A stretch of DNA of 64,000 nt. Origin: Andrena cerasifolii (lineage: Eukaryota > Arthropoda > Insecta > Hymenoptera > Andrenidae). The notes below the pieces were generated by a model. That model had not been told where the DNA came from and did not search any database. It saw only the letters and a program-made list of their open reading frames with translations. This document shows positions 38,901 through 54,730 of the stretch, piece after piece (the stretch's first letter is position 1; each line of letters opens with the position of its first letter). The stretch covers positions 1 through 64,000 of the forward strand of contig NC_135124.1 in NCBI RefSeq assembly GCF_050908995.1, given 5' to 3'. The position numbers were made by a program, and so were the translations under genes.

Positions 38901-41900
38901 CGATATAGAAAAACCAATATTGAAAAACCGATATTGAAAAACTGATATCGAAAAACTGATATTGCAAAACCGATATTGAAAAACCGATATTGAAAAACCG
39001 ATATTGAAACAGCGATATTGAAAAACCGATATAGAAAAACCAATATTGAAAAACCGATATTAAAAACTGATATCGAAAAACTGATATTGCAAAACCGATA
39101 TTGAAAAACTGATATCGAAAAACTGATATTGCAAACCCGATATTGAAAAACCGATATTGAAAAACCGATATTGAAACAGCGATATTGAAATACCGGTATT
39201 TAAAAACCGATATTGAAAAACCGATATTGAAATACCGATATTTCAAAACCGATATTGAAAAACCGATATTGCAAAACCGATATTGAAAAACCGATATTGA
39301 AAAACCGATAATGAAAAACCAATATTGAAAACCCGATATTGAAAAACCGATATTGAAACAGCGATATTGAAAAACCGATATTGCAACCGATATTGAAAAA
39401 CCGATATTGCAACCGATATTAGAACCGCCATTGAAAAACCGTTATTGAAAAACCGATATTGAAAAACCGATATTGAAAAACCGATATTGAAAAACCAATA
39501 TTGAAAAACCGATATTGAAAAACCGATATTGAAAAACCGATATAGAAAAACCAATATTGAAAAACCGATATTGAAAAACTGATATCGAAAAACTGATATT
39601 GCAAAACCGATATTGAAAAACAGATATTGAAAAACCGATATTGCAAAACCGATATTGCAAAACCGATATGGAAGAACCGATATGGAAAAACCGATATTGT
39701 AAAACCGATATTGAAACCGATATTGAAAAACGGATATTGAAACCGATATTGAAAAACCGAAATTAAAAAACCGATATTGAAAAACCGATATTGAAAAACC
39801 GATATTGAAACCGATATTGAAAAACCGATATTGAAAAACCGATATTGAAAAACCGATATAGAAAAACCAATATTGAAAAACCGATATTGAAAAACTGATA
39901 TCGAAAAACTGATATTGCAAAACCGATATTGAAAAACAGATATTGAAAAACCGATATTGCAAAACCGATATTGCAAAACCGATATGGAAGAACCGATATG
40001 GAAAAACCGATATTGTAAAACCGATATTGAAACCGATATTGAAAAACGGATATTGAAACCGATATTGAAAAACCGAAATTAAAAAACCGATATTGAAAAA
40101 CCGATATTGAAAAACCGATATTGAAACCGATATTGAAAAACCGATATTGAAAAACCGATATTGAAAAACCGGTATTTAAAAACTGATATTGAAACCGATA
40201 TTGTAACCGATAATGAAAACGATATTGCAAAACCGATATTGAAAAACCGATATTGAAAAACTGATATCGAAAAACTGATATTGCAAAACCGATATTGAAA
40301 CAGCGATATTGAAAAACCGATATTGAAACCGATATTGAAAAACGGATATTGAAACCGATATTGAAAAACCGAAATTAAAAAACCGATATTGAAAAAGCGA
40401 TATTGAAAAACCGATATTGAAAAACCGATATTGCAAAACCGATATTGCAAAACCGATATGGAAGAACCGATATGGAAAAACCGATATTGTAAAACCGATA
40501 TTGAAACCGATATTGAAAAACGGATATTGAAACCGATATTGAAAAACCGAAATTAAAAAACCGATATTGAAAAACCGATATTGAAAAACCGATATTGAAA
40601 CCGATATTGAAAAACCGATATTGAAAAACCGATATTGAAAAACCGGTATTTAAAAACTGATATTGAATACCCGATATTGAAAAACCGATATTGAAACCGA
40701 TATTGTAACCGATAATGAAAACGATATTGCAAAACCGATATTGAAAAACCGATATTGAAAAACTGATATCGAAAAACTGATATTGCAAAACCGATATTGA
40801 AACAGCGATATTGAAAAACCGATATTGAAACCGATATTGAAAAACGGATATTGAAACCGATATTGAAAAACCGAAATTAAAAAACCGATATTGAAAAAGC
40901 GATATTGAAAAACCGATATTGAAAAACCGATATTGCAAAACCGATATTGCAAAACCGTTATTGAAAAAACGATATTGAAAAACCGATATTGAAAAAGCGA
41001 TATTGAAACCGATATTGAAAACCGATATTGAAAAACCGATATTTCAAAACCGATATTGAAAAACCGATATTGCAAAACCGATATTGAAAAACCGATATTG
41101 AAAAACCGATATTGAAAAACCGATATTGCAAAACCGATATTGCAAAACAGATATGGCAGAACCGATATGGAAAAACCGATATTGTAAAACCGATATTGAA
41201 ACCGATATTGAAAAACGGATATTGAAAAACCTATATAGAAAAACCAATATTGAAAAACCGATATTGAAAAACTGATATCGAAAAACTGATATTGCAAAAC
41301 CGATATTGAAAAACCGATATTGAAAAACCGATATTGAAACAGCGATATTGAAAAACCGGTATTTAAAAACCGATATTGAAAAACCGATATAGAAAAACCG
41401 ATATTGAAAACCCGATAATGCAAAACCGATATTGAAAAAGCGATATTGAAACCGATATTGAAAACCGATATTGAAAAACTGAAATTGAAAAACCGGTATT
41501 TAAAAACCGATATTGAAAAACCGTTATTGAAAAAACGATATTGAAAAACCGATATTGAAAAAGCGATATTGAAACCGATATTGAAAACCGATATTGAAAA
41601 ACCGATATTTCAAAACCGATATTGAAAAACCGATATTGCAAAACCGATATTGAAAAACCGATATTGAAAAACCGATATTGAAAAACCGATATTGAAACCG
41701 ATATTGAAAAACCGATATTGAAAAACCGATATTGAAAAACCGATATTGAAAAACCGATATTGAAAAACCGGTATTTAAAAACTGATATTGAATACCCGAT
41801 ATTGAAAAACCGATATTGAAACCGATATTGTAACCGATAATGAAAACGATATTGCAAAACCGATATTGAAAAACCGATATTGAAAAACTGATATCGAAAA

Positions 41901-42724
41901 ACTGATATTGCAAAACCGATATTGAAACAGCGATATTGAAAAACCGATATTGAAACCGATATTGAAAAACCGAAATTAAAAAACCGATATTGAAAAACCG
42001 ATATTGAAAAACCGATATTGCAAAACCGATATTGAAAAAGCGATATTGAAAAACCGATATTGAAAAACCGATATTGCAAAACCGATATTGCAAAACCGTT
42101 ATTGAAAAAACGATATTGAAAAACCGATATTGAAAAAGCGATATTGAAACCGATATTGAAACCGATATTGAAAACCGATATTGAAAAACTGAAATTGAAA
42201 AACCGGTATTTAAAAACCGATATTGAAAAACCGTTATTGAAAAAACGATATTGAAAAACCGATATTGAAAAAGCGATATTGAAACCGATATTGAAACAGC
42301 GATATTGAAAAACCGGTATTTAAAAACCGATATTGAAAAACCGATATAGAAAAACCGATATTGAAAACCCGATAATGCAAAACCGATATTGAAAAACGGA
42401 TATTGAAACCGATATTGAAAAACCGAAATTAAAAAACCGATATTGAAAAAGCGATATTGAAAAACCGATATTGAAAAACCGATATTGCAAAACCGATATT
42501 GCAAAACCGTTATTGAAAAAACGATATTGAAAAACCGATATTGAAAAAGCGATATTGAAACCGATATTGAAAACCGATATTGAAAAACCGATATTTCAAA
42601 ACCGATATTGAAAAACCGATATAGCAAAACCGATATTGAAAAACCGATATTGAAAAACCGATATTGAAAAACCGATATTGCAAAACCGATATTGCAAAAC
42701 AGATATGGCAGAACCGATATGGAA

Positions 42725-45700
42725 AAACCGATATTGTAAAACCGATATTGAAACCGATATTGAAAAACGGATATTGAAAAACCTATATAGAAAAACCAAT
42801 ATTGAAAAACCGATATTGAAAAACTGATATCGAAAAACTGATATTGCAAAACCGATATTGAAAAACCGATATTGAAAAACCGATATTGAAACAGCGATAT
42901 TGAAAAACCGGTATTTAAAAACCGATATTGAAAAACCGATATAGAAAAACCGATATTGAAAACCCGATAATGCAAAACCGATATTGAAAAAGCGATATTG
43001 AAACCGATATTGAAAACCGATATTGAAAAACTGAAATTGAAAAACCGGTATTTAAAAACCGATATTGAAAAACCGTTATTGAAAAAACGATATTGAAAAA
43101 CCGATATTGAAAAAGCGATATTGAAACCGATATTGAAAACCGATATTGAAAAACCGATATTTCAAAACCGATATTGAAAAACCGATATTGCAAAACCGAT
43201 ATTGAAAAACCGATATTGAAAAACCGATATTGAAAAACCGATATTGAAACCGATATTGAAAAACCGATATTGAAAAACCGATATTGAAAAACCGATATTG
43301 AAAAACCGATATTGAAAAACCGGTATTTAAAAACTGATATTGAATACCCGATATTGAAAAACCGATATTGAAACCGATATTGTAACCGATAATGAAAACG
43401 ATATTGCAAAACCGATATTGAAGAACCGATATTGAAAAACTGATATCGAAAAACTGATATTGCAAAACCGATATTGAAACAGCGATATTGAAAAACCGAT
43501 ATTGAAACCGATATTGAAAAACGGATATTGAAACCGATATTGAAAAACCGAAATTAAAAAACCGATATTGAAAAACCGATATTGAAAAACCGATATTGCA
43601 AAACCGATATTGAAAAAGCGATATTGAAAAACCGATATTGAAAAACCGATATTGCAAAACCGATATTGCAAAACCGTTATTGAAAAAACGATATTGAAAA
43701 ACCGATATTGAAAAAGCGATATTGAAACCGATATTGAAAACCGATATTGAAAAACCGATATTGAAAAACCGATATTGCAAAACCGATATTGAAAAACCGA
43801 TATTGAAAATCCGATATTGAAAAACCGGTATTGCAAAACCGATATTGCAAAACAGATATGGCAGAACCGATATGGAAAAACCGATATTGTAAAACCGATA
43901 TTGAAACCGATATTGAAAAACTGATATTGAAAAACCGATATAGAAAAACCAATATTGAAAAACCGATATTGAAAAACTGATATCGAAAAACTGATATTGC
44001 AAAACCGATATTGAAAAACCGATATTGAAAAACCGATATTGAAACAGCGATATTGAAAAACCGGTATTTAAAAACCGATATCGAAAAACCGATATAGAAA
44101 AACCGATATTGAAAACCCGATAATGCAAAACCGATATTGAAAAAGCGATATTGAAACCGATATTGAAAACCGATATTGAAAAACTGAAATTGAAAAACCG
44201 GTATTTAAAAACCGATATTGAAAAACCGTTATTGAAAAAACGATATTGAAAAACCGATATTGAAAAAGCGATATTGAAACCGATATTGAAAACCGATATT
44301 GAAAAACCGATATTTCAAAACCGATATTGAAAAACCGATATTGCAAAACCGATATTGTAAAACCGATATTGAAACCGATATTGAAAAACGGATATTGAAA
44401 AACCTATATAGAAATACCAATATTGAAAAACCGATATTGAAAAACTGATATCGAAAAACTGATATTGCAAAACCGATATTGAAAAACCGATATTGAAAAA
44501 CCGATATTGAAACAGCGATATTGAAAAACCGGTATTTAAAAACCGATATTGAAAAACCGATATAGAAAAACCGATATTGAAAACCCGATAATGCAAAACC
44601 GATATTGAAAAAGCGATATTGAAACCGATATTGAAAACCGATATTGAAAAACTGAAATTGAAAAACCGGTATTTAAAAACCGATATTGAAAAACCGTTAT
44701 TGAAAAAACGATATTGAAAAACCGATATTGAAAAAGCGATATTGAAACCGATATTGAAAACCGATATTGAAAAACCGATATTTCAAAACCGATATTGAAA
44801 AACCGATATTGCAAAACCGATATTGAAAAACCGATATTGAAAAACCGATATTGAAAAACCGATATTGAAACCGATATTGAAAAACCGATATTGAAAAACC
44901 GATATTGAAAAACCGATATTGAAAAACCGATATTGAAAAACCGGTATTTAAAAACTGATATTGAATACCCGATATTGAAAAACCGATATTGAAACCGATA
45001 TTGTAACCGATAATGAAAACGATATTGCAAAACCGATATTGAAAAACCGATATTGAAAAACTGATATCGAAAAACTGATATTGCAAAACCGATATTGAAA
45101 CAGCGATATTGAAAAACCGATATTGAAACCGATATTGAAAAACGGATATTGAAACCGATATTGAAAAACCGAAATTAAAAAACCGATATTGAAAAACCGA
45201 TATTGAAAAACCGATATTGCAAAACCGATATTGAAAAAGCGATATTGAAAAACCGATATTGAAAAACCGATATTGCAAAACCGATATTGCAAAACCGTTA
45301 TTGAAAAAACGATATTGAAAAACCGATATTGAAAAAGCGATATTGAAACCGATATTGAAAACCGATATTGAAAAACCGATATTGAAAAACCGATATTGCA
45401 AAACCGATATTGAAAAACCGATATTGAAAATCCGATATTGAAAAACCGGTATTGCAAAACCGATATTGCAAAACAGATATGGCAGAACCGATATGGAAAA
45501 ACCGATATTGTAAAACCGATATTGAAACCGATATTGAAAAACTGATATTGAAAAACCGATATAGAAAAACCAATATTGAAAAACCGATATTGAAAAACTG
45601 ATATCGAAAAACTGATATTGCAAAACCGATATTGAAAAACCGATATTGAAAAACCGATATTGAAACAGCGATATTGAAAAACCGGTATTTAAAAACCGAT

Positions 45701-45966
45701 ATCGAAAAACCGATATAGAAAAACCGATATTGAAAACCCGATAATGCAAAACCGATATTGAAAAAGCGATATTGAAACCGATATTGAAAACCGATATTGA
45801 AAAACTGAAATTGAAAAACCGGTATTTAAAAACCGATATTGAAAAACCGTTATTGAAAAAACGATATTGAAAAACCGATATTGAAAAAGCGATATTGAAA
45901 CCGATATTGAAAACCGATATTGAAAAACCGATATTTCAAAACCGATATTGAAAAACCGATATTGCA
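42725..45966 (+). repeat. 1,621-bp tandem duplication, two units
   Basis: Units about 42725-44345 and 44346-45966. Seam near 44346, where caaaaccgatattg continues into taaaacc, the string at 42737. A few substitutions separate the units, for example gaaatacc at 44411 against gaaaaacc. The preceding 1.5 kb (from about 41170) is a further related copy at 1,552 bp. Confidence 0.85.
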
Positions 45967-48900
45967 AAACCGATATTGAAAAACCGATATTGAAAAACCG
46001 ATATTGAAAAACCGATATTGCAAAACCGATATTGAAACAGCGATATTGAAAAACCGGTATTTAAAAACCGATATTGAAAAACCGTTATTGAAAAAACGAT
46101 ATTGAAAAACCGATATTGAAAAAGCGATATTGAAACCGATATTGAAAAACCGATATTGAAAACGCGATATTGAAAAACCGGTATTTAAAAACCGATATTG
46201 AAAAACCGATATTGAAAAACCGATATTGAAACCGATATTGAAAAACGGATATTGAAAAACCGATATAGAAAAACCAATATTGAAAAACCGATATTGGAAA
46301 ACTGATATCGAAAAACTGATATTGCAAAACCGATATTGAAAAACCGATATTGAAAAACCGATATTGAAACAGCGATATTGAAAAACCGATATAGAAAAAC
46401 CAATATTGAAAAACCGATATTGAAAAACTGATATCGAAAAACTGATATTGCAAAACCGATATTGAAAAACTGATATCGAAAAACTGATATTGCAAACCCG
46501 ATATTGAAAAACCGATATTGAAAAACCGATATTGAAACAGCGATATTGAAATACCGGTATTTAAAAACCGATATTGAAAAACCGATATTGAAATACCGAT
46601 ATTTCAAAACCGATATTGAAAAACCGATATTGCAAAACCGATATTGAAAAACCGATATTGAAAAACCGATAATGAAAAACCAATATTGAAAACCCGATAT
46701 TGAAAAACCGATATTGAAACAGCGATATTGAAAAACCGATATTGCAACCGATATTAGAACCGCTATTGAAAAACCGTTATTGAAAAACCGATATTGAAAA
46801 ACCGATATTGAAAAACCGATATTGAAAAACCAATATTGAAAAACCGATATTGAAAAACCGATATTGAAACCGATATTGAAACCAATAATGAAACCGATAT
46901 TGCAAAACCGATATTGAAAAACCGATATTGAAACCGATATTGAAACCGATATTGAAAAACTGATATTTGAAAACCGATATCGAAAAACCGATATTGAAAA
47001 ACCGATATTGAAACCGATATTAGAACCGATATTGAAAAACCGATATTGAAAAACCGATATTGAAAAACCGATATTGAAACCGATATTGACACCGATAATG
47101 AAACCGATATTGCAAAACCGATATTGAAAAACCGATATTGAAAAACCGGTATTGAAAAACCGATATTGAAAAACCGATATTGAAAAACCGGTATTTAAAA
47201 ACCGATATTTCAAAACCGATATTTCAAAACCGATATTGAATAACCGATATTGAAAACCCGATAATGCAAAACCGATATTGCAAAACCGATATTGAAAAAG
47301 CGATATTGAAACCGATATTGAAAACCGATATTGAAAAACCGATATTGAAAAACCGATATTTCAAAACCGATATTGAAAAACCGATATTGAAAAACCGATA
47401 TTGCAAAACCGATATTGAAAAACCGATATTGAAAAACCGATAATGAAAAACCAATATTGAAAACCCGATATTGAAAAACCGATATTTAAAAACCGTTATT
47501 GAATACCCGATATTGAAAACCGATATTGAAAAACCGATATTGAAAACCGATATTGAAAAACCGATATTGAAAAACCGATATTGAAACCGATATTAAAAAA
47601 CCGATATTGCAAAACCGATATTGAAAAACCGATATTGCCAATCCGATATTGAAAAACCGATATTGAAACCGATATTGAAAAACCGATATTGAAAAACCGA
47701 TATTGAAGCAGCGATATTGAAAAACCGGTATTTAAAAACCGATATTGAAAAACCGTTATTGAAAAACCGATATTGAAAAACCGATATTGAAAAACCGATA
47801 TTTCAAAACCGATATTTCAAAACCGATATTGAAAAACCGATATTGAAAAACCGATATTGCAAAACCGATATTGAAAAACCGATATTGAAAAACCGGTATT
47901 GAAAAACCGATATTGAAAAACCGATATTTAAAAACCGATATTGAATACCCGATATTGAAAAACTGATATTGAAACCGATATTGAAACCGATAATGAAACC
48001 GATATTGCAAAATCGATATTGAAAAACCGATATTGAAAAACTGATATCGAAAAACTGATATTGCAAAACCGATATTGAAACATCGATATTGAAAAACCGA
48101 TATTGAAACCGATATTAGAACCGATATTGCAAAACCGATATTGAAAAAGCGATATTGAAAAACCGATATTGAAACCGATATTAGAACCGATATTGCAAAA
48201 CCGATATTGAAAAAGCGATATTGAAAAACCGATATTGAAAAACCGATATTGCAAAACCGGTATAGAAGAACCGATATGGAAAAACCGATTTTGTAAAACC
48301 GATATTGAAAACCCGATAATGCAAAACCGATATTGCAAAACCGATATTGAAAAACGGATATTAAAACCGATATTGAAAAACAGAAATTAAAAAACCGATA
48401 TTGAAAAACCGATATTGAAAAACCGATAATGCAAAACCGATATTGCAAAACCGATATTGAAAAACCGATATTGAAAAACTGATATCGAAAAACTGATATT
48501 GCAAAACCGATATTGAAACATCGATATTGAAAAACCGATATTGAAACCGATATTAGAACCGATATTGCAAAACCGATATTGAAAAAGCGATATTGAAAAA
48601 CCGATATTGAAAAACCAATATTGCAAAACCGGTATAGAAGAACCGATATGGAAAAACCGATTTTGTAAAACCGATATTGAAAACCCGATAATGCAAAACC
48701 GATATTGCAAAACCGATATTGAAAAACGGATATTAAAACCGATATTGAAAAACAGAAATTAAAAAACCGATATTGAAAAACCGATATTGAAAAACCGATA
48801 ATGCAAAACCGATATTGCAAAACCGATATTGCAAAACCGATATTGAAAAAGCGATATTGAATAAGCGATATTGAAAAACCGATATTGAAAAACCAATATT

Positions 48901-51900
48901 TTAAAACCGATTTTGAAAAACCGATATTGAAAAACCGATATTGAAACCGATATTGAAAAACCGATATTGAATAACCGATATTGAAAACCCGATAATGCAA
49001 AACCGATATTGAAAAAGCGATATTGAAACCGATATTGAAAACCGATATTGAAAAACTGAAATTGAAAAACCGGTATTTAAAAACCGATATTGAAAAACCG
49101 TTATTGAAAAAACGATATTGAAAAACCGATATTGAAAAAGCGATATTGAAACCGATATTGAAAACCGATATTGAAAAACCGATATTTCAAAACCGATATT
49201 GAAAAACCGATATTGCAAAACCGATATTGAAAAACCGATATTGAAAAACCGATATTGAAAAACCGATATTGCAAAACCGATATTGAAACAGCGATATTGA
49301 AAAACCGGTATTTAAAAACCGATATTGAAAAACCGTTATTGAAAAAACGATATTGAAAAACCGATATTGAAAAAGCGATATTGAAACCGATATTGAAAAA
49401 CCGATATTGAAACAGCGATATTGAAAAACCGGTATTTAAAAACCGATATTGAAAAACCGATATTGAAAAACCGATATTGAAACCGATATTGAAAAACGGA
49501 TATTGAAAAACCGATATAGAAAAACCAATATTGAAAAACCGATATTGAAAAACTGATATCGAAAAACTGATATTGCAAAACCGATATTGAAAAACCGATA
49601 TTGAAAAACCGATATTGAAACAGCGATATTGAAAAACCGATATAGAAAAACCAATATTGAAAAACCGATATTGAAAAACTGATATCGAAAAACTGATATT
49701 GCAAAACCGATATTGAAAAACTGATATCGAAAAACTGATATTGCAAACCCGATATTGAAAAACCGATATTGAAAAACCGATATTGAAACAGCGATATTGA
49801 AATACCGGTATTTAAAAACCGATATTGAAAAACCGATATTGAAATACCGATATTTCAAAACCGATATTGAAAAACCGATATTGCAAAACCGATATTGAAA
49901 AACCGATATTGAAAAACCGATAATGAAAAACCAATATTGAAAACCCGATATTGAAAAACCGATATTGAAACAGCGATATTGAAAAACCGATATTGCAACC
50001 GATATTAGAACCGCTATTGAAAAACCGTTATTGAAAAACCGATATTGAAAAACCGATATTGAAAAACCGATATTGAAAAACCAATATTGAAAAACCGATA
50101 TTGAAAAACCGATATTGAAACCGATATTGAAACCAATAATGAAATCGATATTGCAAAACCGATATTGAAAAACCGATATTGAAACCGATATTGAAACCGA
50201 TATTGAAAAACTGATATTTGAAAACCGATATCGAAAAACCGATATTGAAAAACCGATATTGAAACCGATATTAGAACCGATATTGAAAAACCGATATTGA
50301 AAAACCGATATTGAAAAACCGATATTGAAACCGATATTGACACCGATAATGAAACCGATATTGCAAAACCGATATTGAAAAACCGATATTGAAAAACCGG
50401 TATTGAAAAACCGATATTGAAAAACCGATATTGAAAAACCGGTATTTAAAAACCGATATTTCAAAACCGATATTTCAAAACCGATATTTCAAAACCGATA
50501 TTGAATAACCGATATTGAAAACCCGATAATGCAAAACCCATATTGCAAAACCGATATTGAAAAAGCGATATTGAAACCGATATTGAAAACCGATATTGAA
50601 AAACCGATATTTCAAAACCGATATTGCAAAACCGATATTGAAAAACCGATATTGAAAAACCGATAATGAAAAACCAATATTGAAAACCCGATATTGAAAA
50701 ACCGATATTTAAAAACCGTTATTGAATACCCGATATTGAAAACCGATATTGAAAAACCGATATTGAAAACCGATATTGAAAAACCGATATTGAAAAACCG
50801 ATATTGAAACCGATATTAAAAAACCGATATTGCAAAACCGATATTGAAAAACCGATATTGCCAATCCGATATTGAAAAACCGATATTGAAACCGATATTG
50901 AAAAACCGATATTGAAAAACCGATATTGAAGCAGCGATATTGAAAAACCGGTATTTAAAAACCGATATTGAAAAACCGTTATTGAAAAACCGATATTGAA
51001 AAACCGATATTGAAAAACCGATATTTCAAAACCGATATTTCAAAACCGATATTGAAAAACCGATATTGAAAAACCGATATTGCAAAACCGATATTGAAAA
51101 ACCGATATTGAAAAACCGGTATTGAAAAACCGATATTGAAAAACCGATATTTAAAAACCGATATTGAATACCCGATATTGAAAAACTGATATTGAAACCG
51201 ATATTGAAACCGATAATGAAACCGATATTGCAAAATCGATATTGAAAAACCGATATTGAAAAACTGATATCGAAAAACTGATATTGCAAAACCGATATTG
51301 AAACATCGATATTGAAAAACCGATATTGAAACCGATATTAGAACCGATATTGCAAAACCGATATTGAAAAAGCGATATTGAAAAACCGATATTGAAACCG
51401 ATATTAGAACCGATATTGCAAAACCGATATTGAAAAAGCGATATTGAAAAACCGATATTGAAAAACCGATATTGCAAAACCGGTATAGAAGAACCGATAT
51501 GGAAAAACCGATTTTGTAAAACCGATATTGAAAACCCGATAATGCAAAACCGATATTGCAAAACCGATATTGAAAAACGGATATTAAAACCGATATTGAA
51601 AAACAGAAATTAAAAAACCGATATTGAAAAACCGATATTGAAAAACCGATAATGCAAAACCGATATTGCAAAACCGATATTGAAAAACCGATATTGAAAA
51701 ACTGATATCGAAAAACTGATATTGCAAAACCGATATTGAAACATCGATATTGAAAAACCGATATTGAAACCGATATTAGAACCGATATTGCAAAACCGAT
51801 ATTGAAAAAGCGATATTGAAAAACCGATATTGAAAAACCAATATTGCAAAACCGGTATAGAAGAACCGATATGGAAAAACCGATTTTGTAAAACCGATAT

Positions 51901-52207
51901 TGAAAACCCGATAATGCAAAACCGATATTGCAAAACCGATATTGAAAAACGGATATTAAAACCGATATTGAAAAACAGAAATTAAAAAACCGATATTGAA
52001 AAACCGATATTGAAAAACCGATAATGCAAAACCGATATTGCAAAACCGATATTGCAAAACCGATATTGAAAAAGCGATATTGAATAAGCGATATTGAAAA
52101 ACCGATATTGAAAAACCAATATTTTAAAACCGATTTTGAAAAACCGATATTGAAAAACCGATATTGAAACCGATATTGAAAAACCGATATTGAATAACCG
52201 ATATTGA
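45725..52207 (+). repeat. 3,251-bp tandem duplication, two units
   Basis: Unit 1 about 45725-48975 and unit 2 about 48976-52207. The offset is 3,251 bp in the left part and 3,223 bp in the right part, so unit 2 has lost two 14-bp monomers, near 50470-50640. Confidence 0.85.
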
Positions 52208-52940
52208 GAAACCGGTATTTAAAAACCGATATTAAAAAACCGTTATTGAAAAACCGATATTGAAAAACCGATATTGAAAAACCGATATTGAAAACCCGAT
52301 AATGCAAAACCGATATTGCAAAACCGATATTGAAAAAGCGATTTTGAAACCGATATTGAAAACCGATATTGAAAAACCGATTTCAAAACCGATATTTCAA
52401 AACCGATATTGAAAAACCGATATTGCAAAACCGATATTGAAAAACCGATAATGAAAATCCAATATTGAAAACCCGATATTGAAAAACCGATATTGAAAAA
52501 CCGATATTGAAAAACCGATATTGGAGCAGCGATATTGAAAAACCGATAATGAAACCGATATTAGAACCGATATTGAAAAACCGTTATTGGAAAACCGATA
52601 TTGAAAAACCGATATTGAAAAACCGATTTTGAAAAACCAATATTGAAAAACCGATATTGAAAAACCGATATTGAAACCGATATTGAAACCAATAATGAAA
52701 CCGATATTGCAATACCGATATTGAAAAACCGATATTGAAACCGATATTGAAACCGATAATGAAAAACTGATATTTGAAAACCGATATCGAAAAACCGATA
52801 TTGAAAAACCGATATTGAAAAACCGATATTGAAACCGATATTAGAACTGATATCGAAAAACTGATATTGCAAAACCGACACTGAAACAGCGATATTGAAT
52901 AACCGATTTTGAAACGGATATTAGAACCGATATTGAAAAA

Positions 52941-54730
52941 CCGATATAGAAAAACCGATATTGAAAAACCGATATAGAAAAACCAATATTGAAAAACCGG
53001 TATTGAAAAACTGATATCGAAAAACTGATATTGCAAAACCGATATTGAAAAACCGATATTGAAACAGCGATATTGAAAAACCGGTATTTAAAAACCGATA
53101 TTGAAAAACCGATATTGAATACCCGATATTGAAAAACCGATATTGAAACCGATATTGAAACCGATAATGAAACCGATATTGCAAAACCGATATTGAAAAA
53201 CCGATATTGAAAAACTGATATTGAAAAACCGATATTGAAAAACCGATATTAAAAACCGATATTGAAAAACCGATATTGAAAAACCGATAATGCAAAACCG
53301 ATATTGCAAAACCGATATTGAAAAACCGATATTGAAAAACTGATATCGAAAAACTGATATTGCAAAACCGATATTGAAACATCGATATTGAAAAACCGAT
53401 ATTGAAACCGATATTAGAACCGATATTGCAAAACCGATATTGAAAAAGCGATATTGAAAAACCGATATTGAAAAACCAATATTGCAAAACCGGTATAGAA
53501 GAACCGATATGGAAAAACCGATTTTGTAAAACCGATATTGAAAACCCGATAATGCAAAACCGATATTGCAAAACCGATATTGAAAAACGGATATTAAAAC
53601 CGATATTGAAAAACAGAAATTAAAAAACCGATATTGAAAAACCGATATTGAAAAACCGATAATGCAAAACCGATATTGCAAAACCGATATTGCAAAACCG
53701 ATATTGAAAAAGCGATATTGAATAAGCGATATTGAAAAACCGATATTGAAAAACCAATATTTTAAAACCGATTTTGAAAAACCGATATTGAAAAACCGAT
53801 ATTGAAACCGATATTGAAAAACCGATATTGAATAACCGATATAGAAAAACCGATATTGAAAAACCGATATAGAAAAACCAATATTGAAAAACCGGTATTG
53901 AAAAACTGATATCGAAAAACTGATATTGCAAAACCGATATTGAAAAACCGATATTGAAACAGCGATATTGAAAAACCGGTATTTAAAAACCGATATTGAA
54001 AAACCGATATTGAATACCCGATATTGAAAAACCGATATTGAAACCGATATTGAAACCGATAATGAAACCGATATTGCAAAACCGATATTGAAAAACCGAT
54101 ATTGAAAAACTGATATTGAAAAACCGATATTGAAAAACCGATATTAAAAACCGATATTGAAAAACCGATATTGAAAAACCGATAATGCAAAACCGATATT
54201 GCAAAACCGATATTGAAAAACCGATATTGAAAAACTGATATCGAAAAACTGATATTGCAAAACCGATATTGAAACATCGATATTGAAAAACCGATATTGA
54301 AACCGATATTAGAACCGATATTGCAAAACCGATATTGAAAAAGCGATATTGAAAAACCGATATTGAAAAACCAATATTGCAAAACCGGTATAGAAGAACC
54401 GATATGGAAAAACCGATTTTGTAAAACCGATATTGAAAACCCGATAATGCAAAACCGATATTGCAAAACCGATATTGAAAAACGGATATTAAAACCGATA
54501 TTGAAAAACAGAAATTAAAAAACCGATATTGAAAAACCGATATTGAAAAACCGATAATGCAAAACCGATATTGCAAAACCGATATTGCAAAACCGATATT
54601 GAAAAAGCGATATTGAATAAGCGATATTGAAAAACCGATATTGAAAAACCAATATTTTAAAACCGATTTTGAAAAACCGATATTGAAAAACCGATATTGA
54701 AACCGATATTGAAAAACCGATATTGAATAA
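52941..54730 (+). repeat. 895-bp tandem duplication, two units
   Basis: Units about 52941-53835 and 53836-54730. Both sides carry a second repeat: 52199-52940 resembles 54734-55475 (offset 2,535 bp), so the order is A-B-B-A with all parts in direct orientation. A further copy of B reaches the window end (62545-64000, offset 9,319 bp from 53226). Confidence 0.85.
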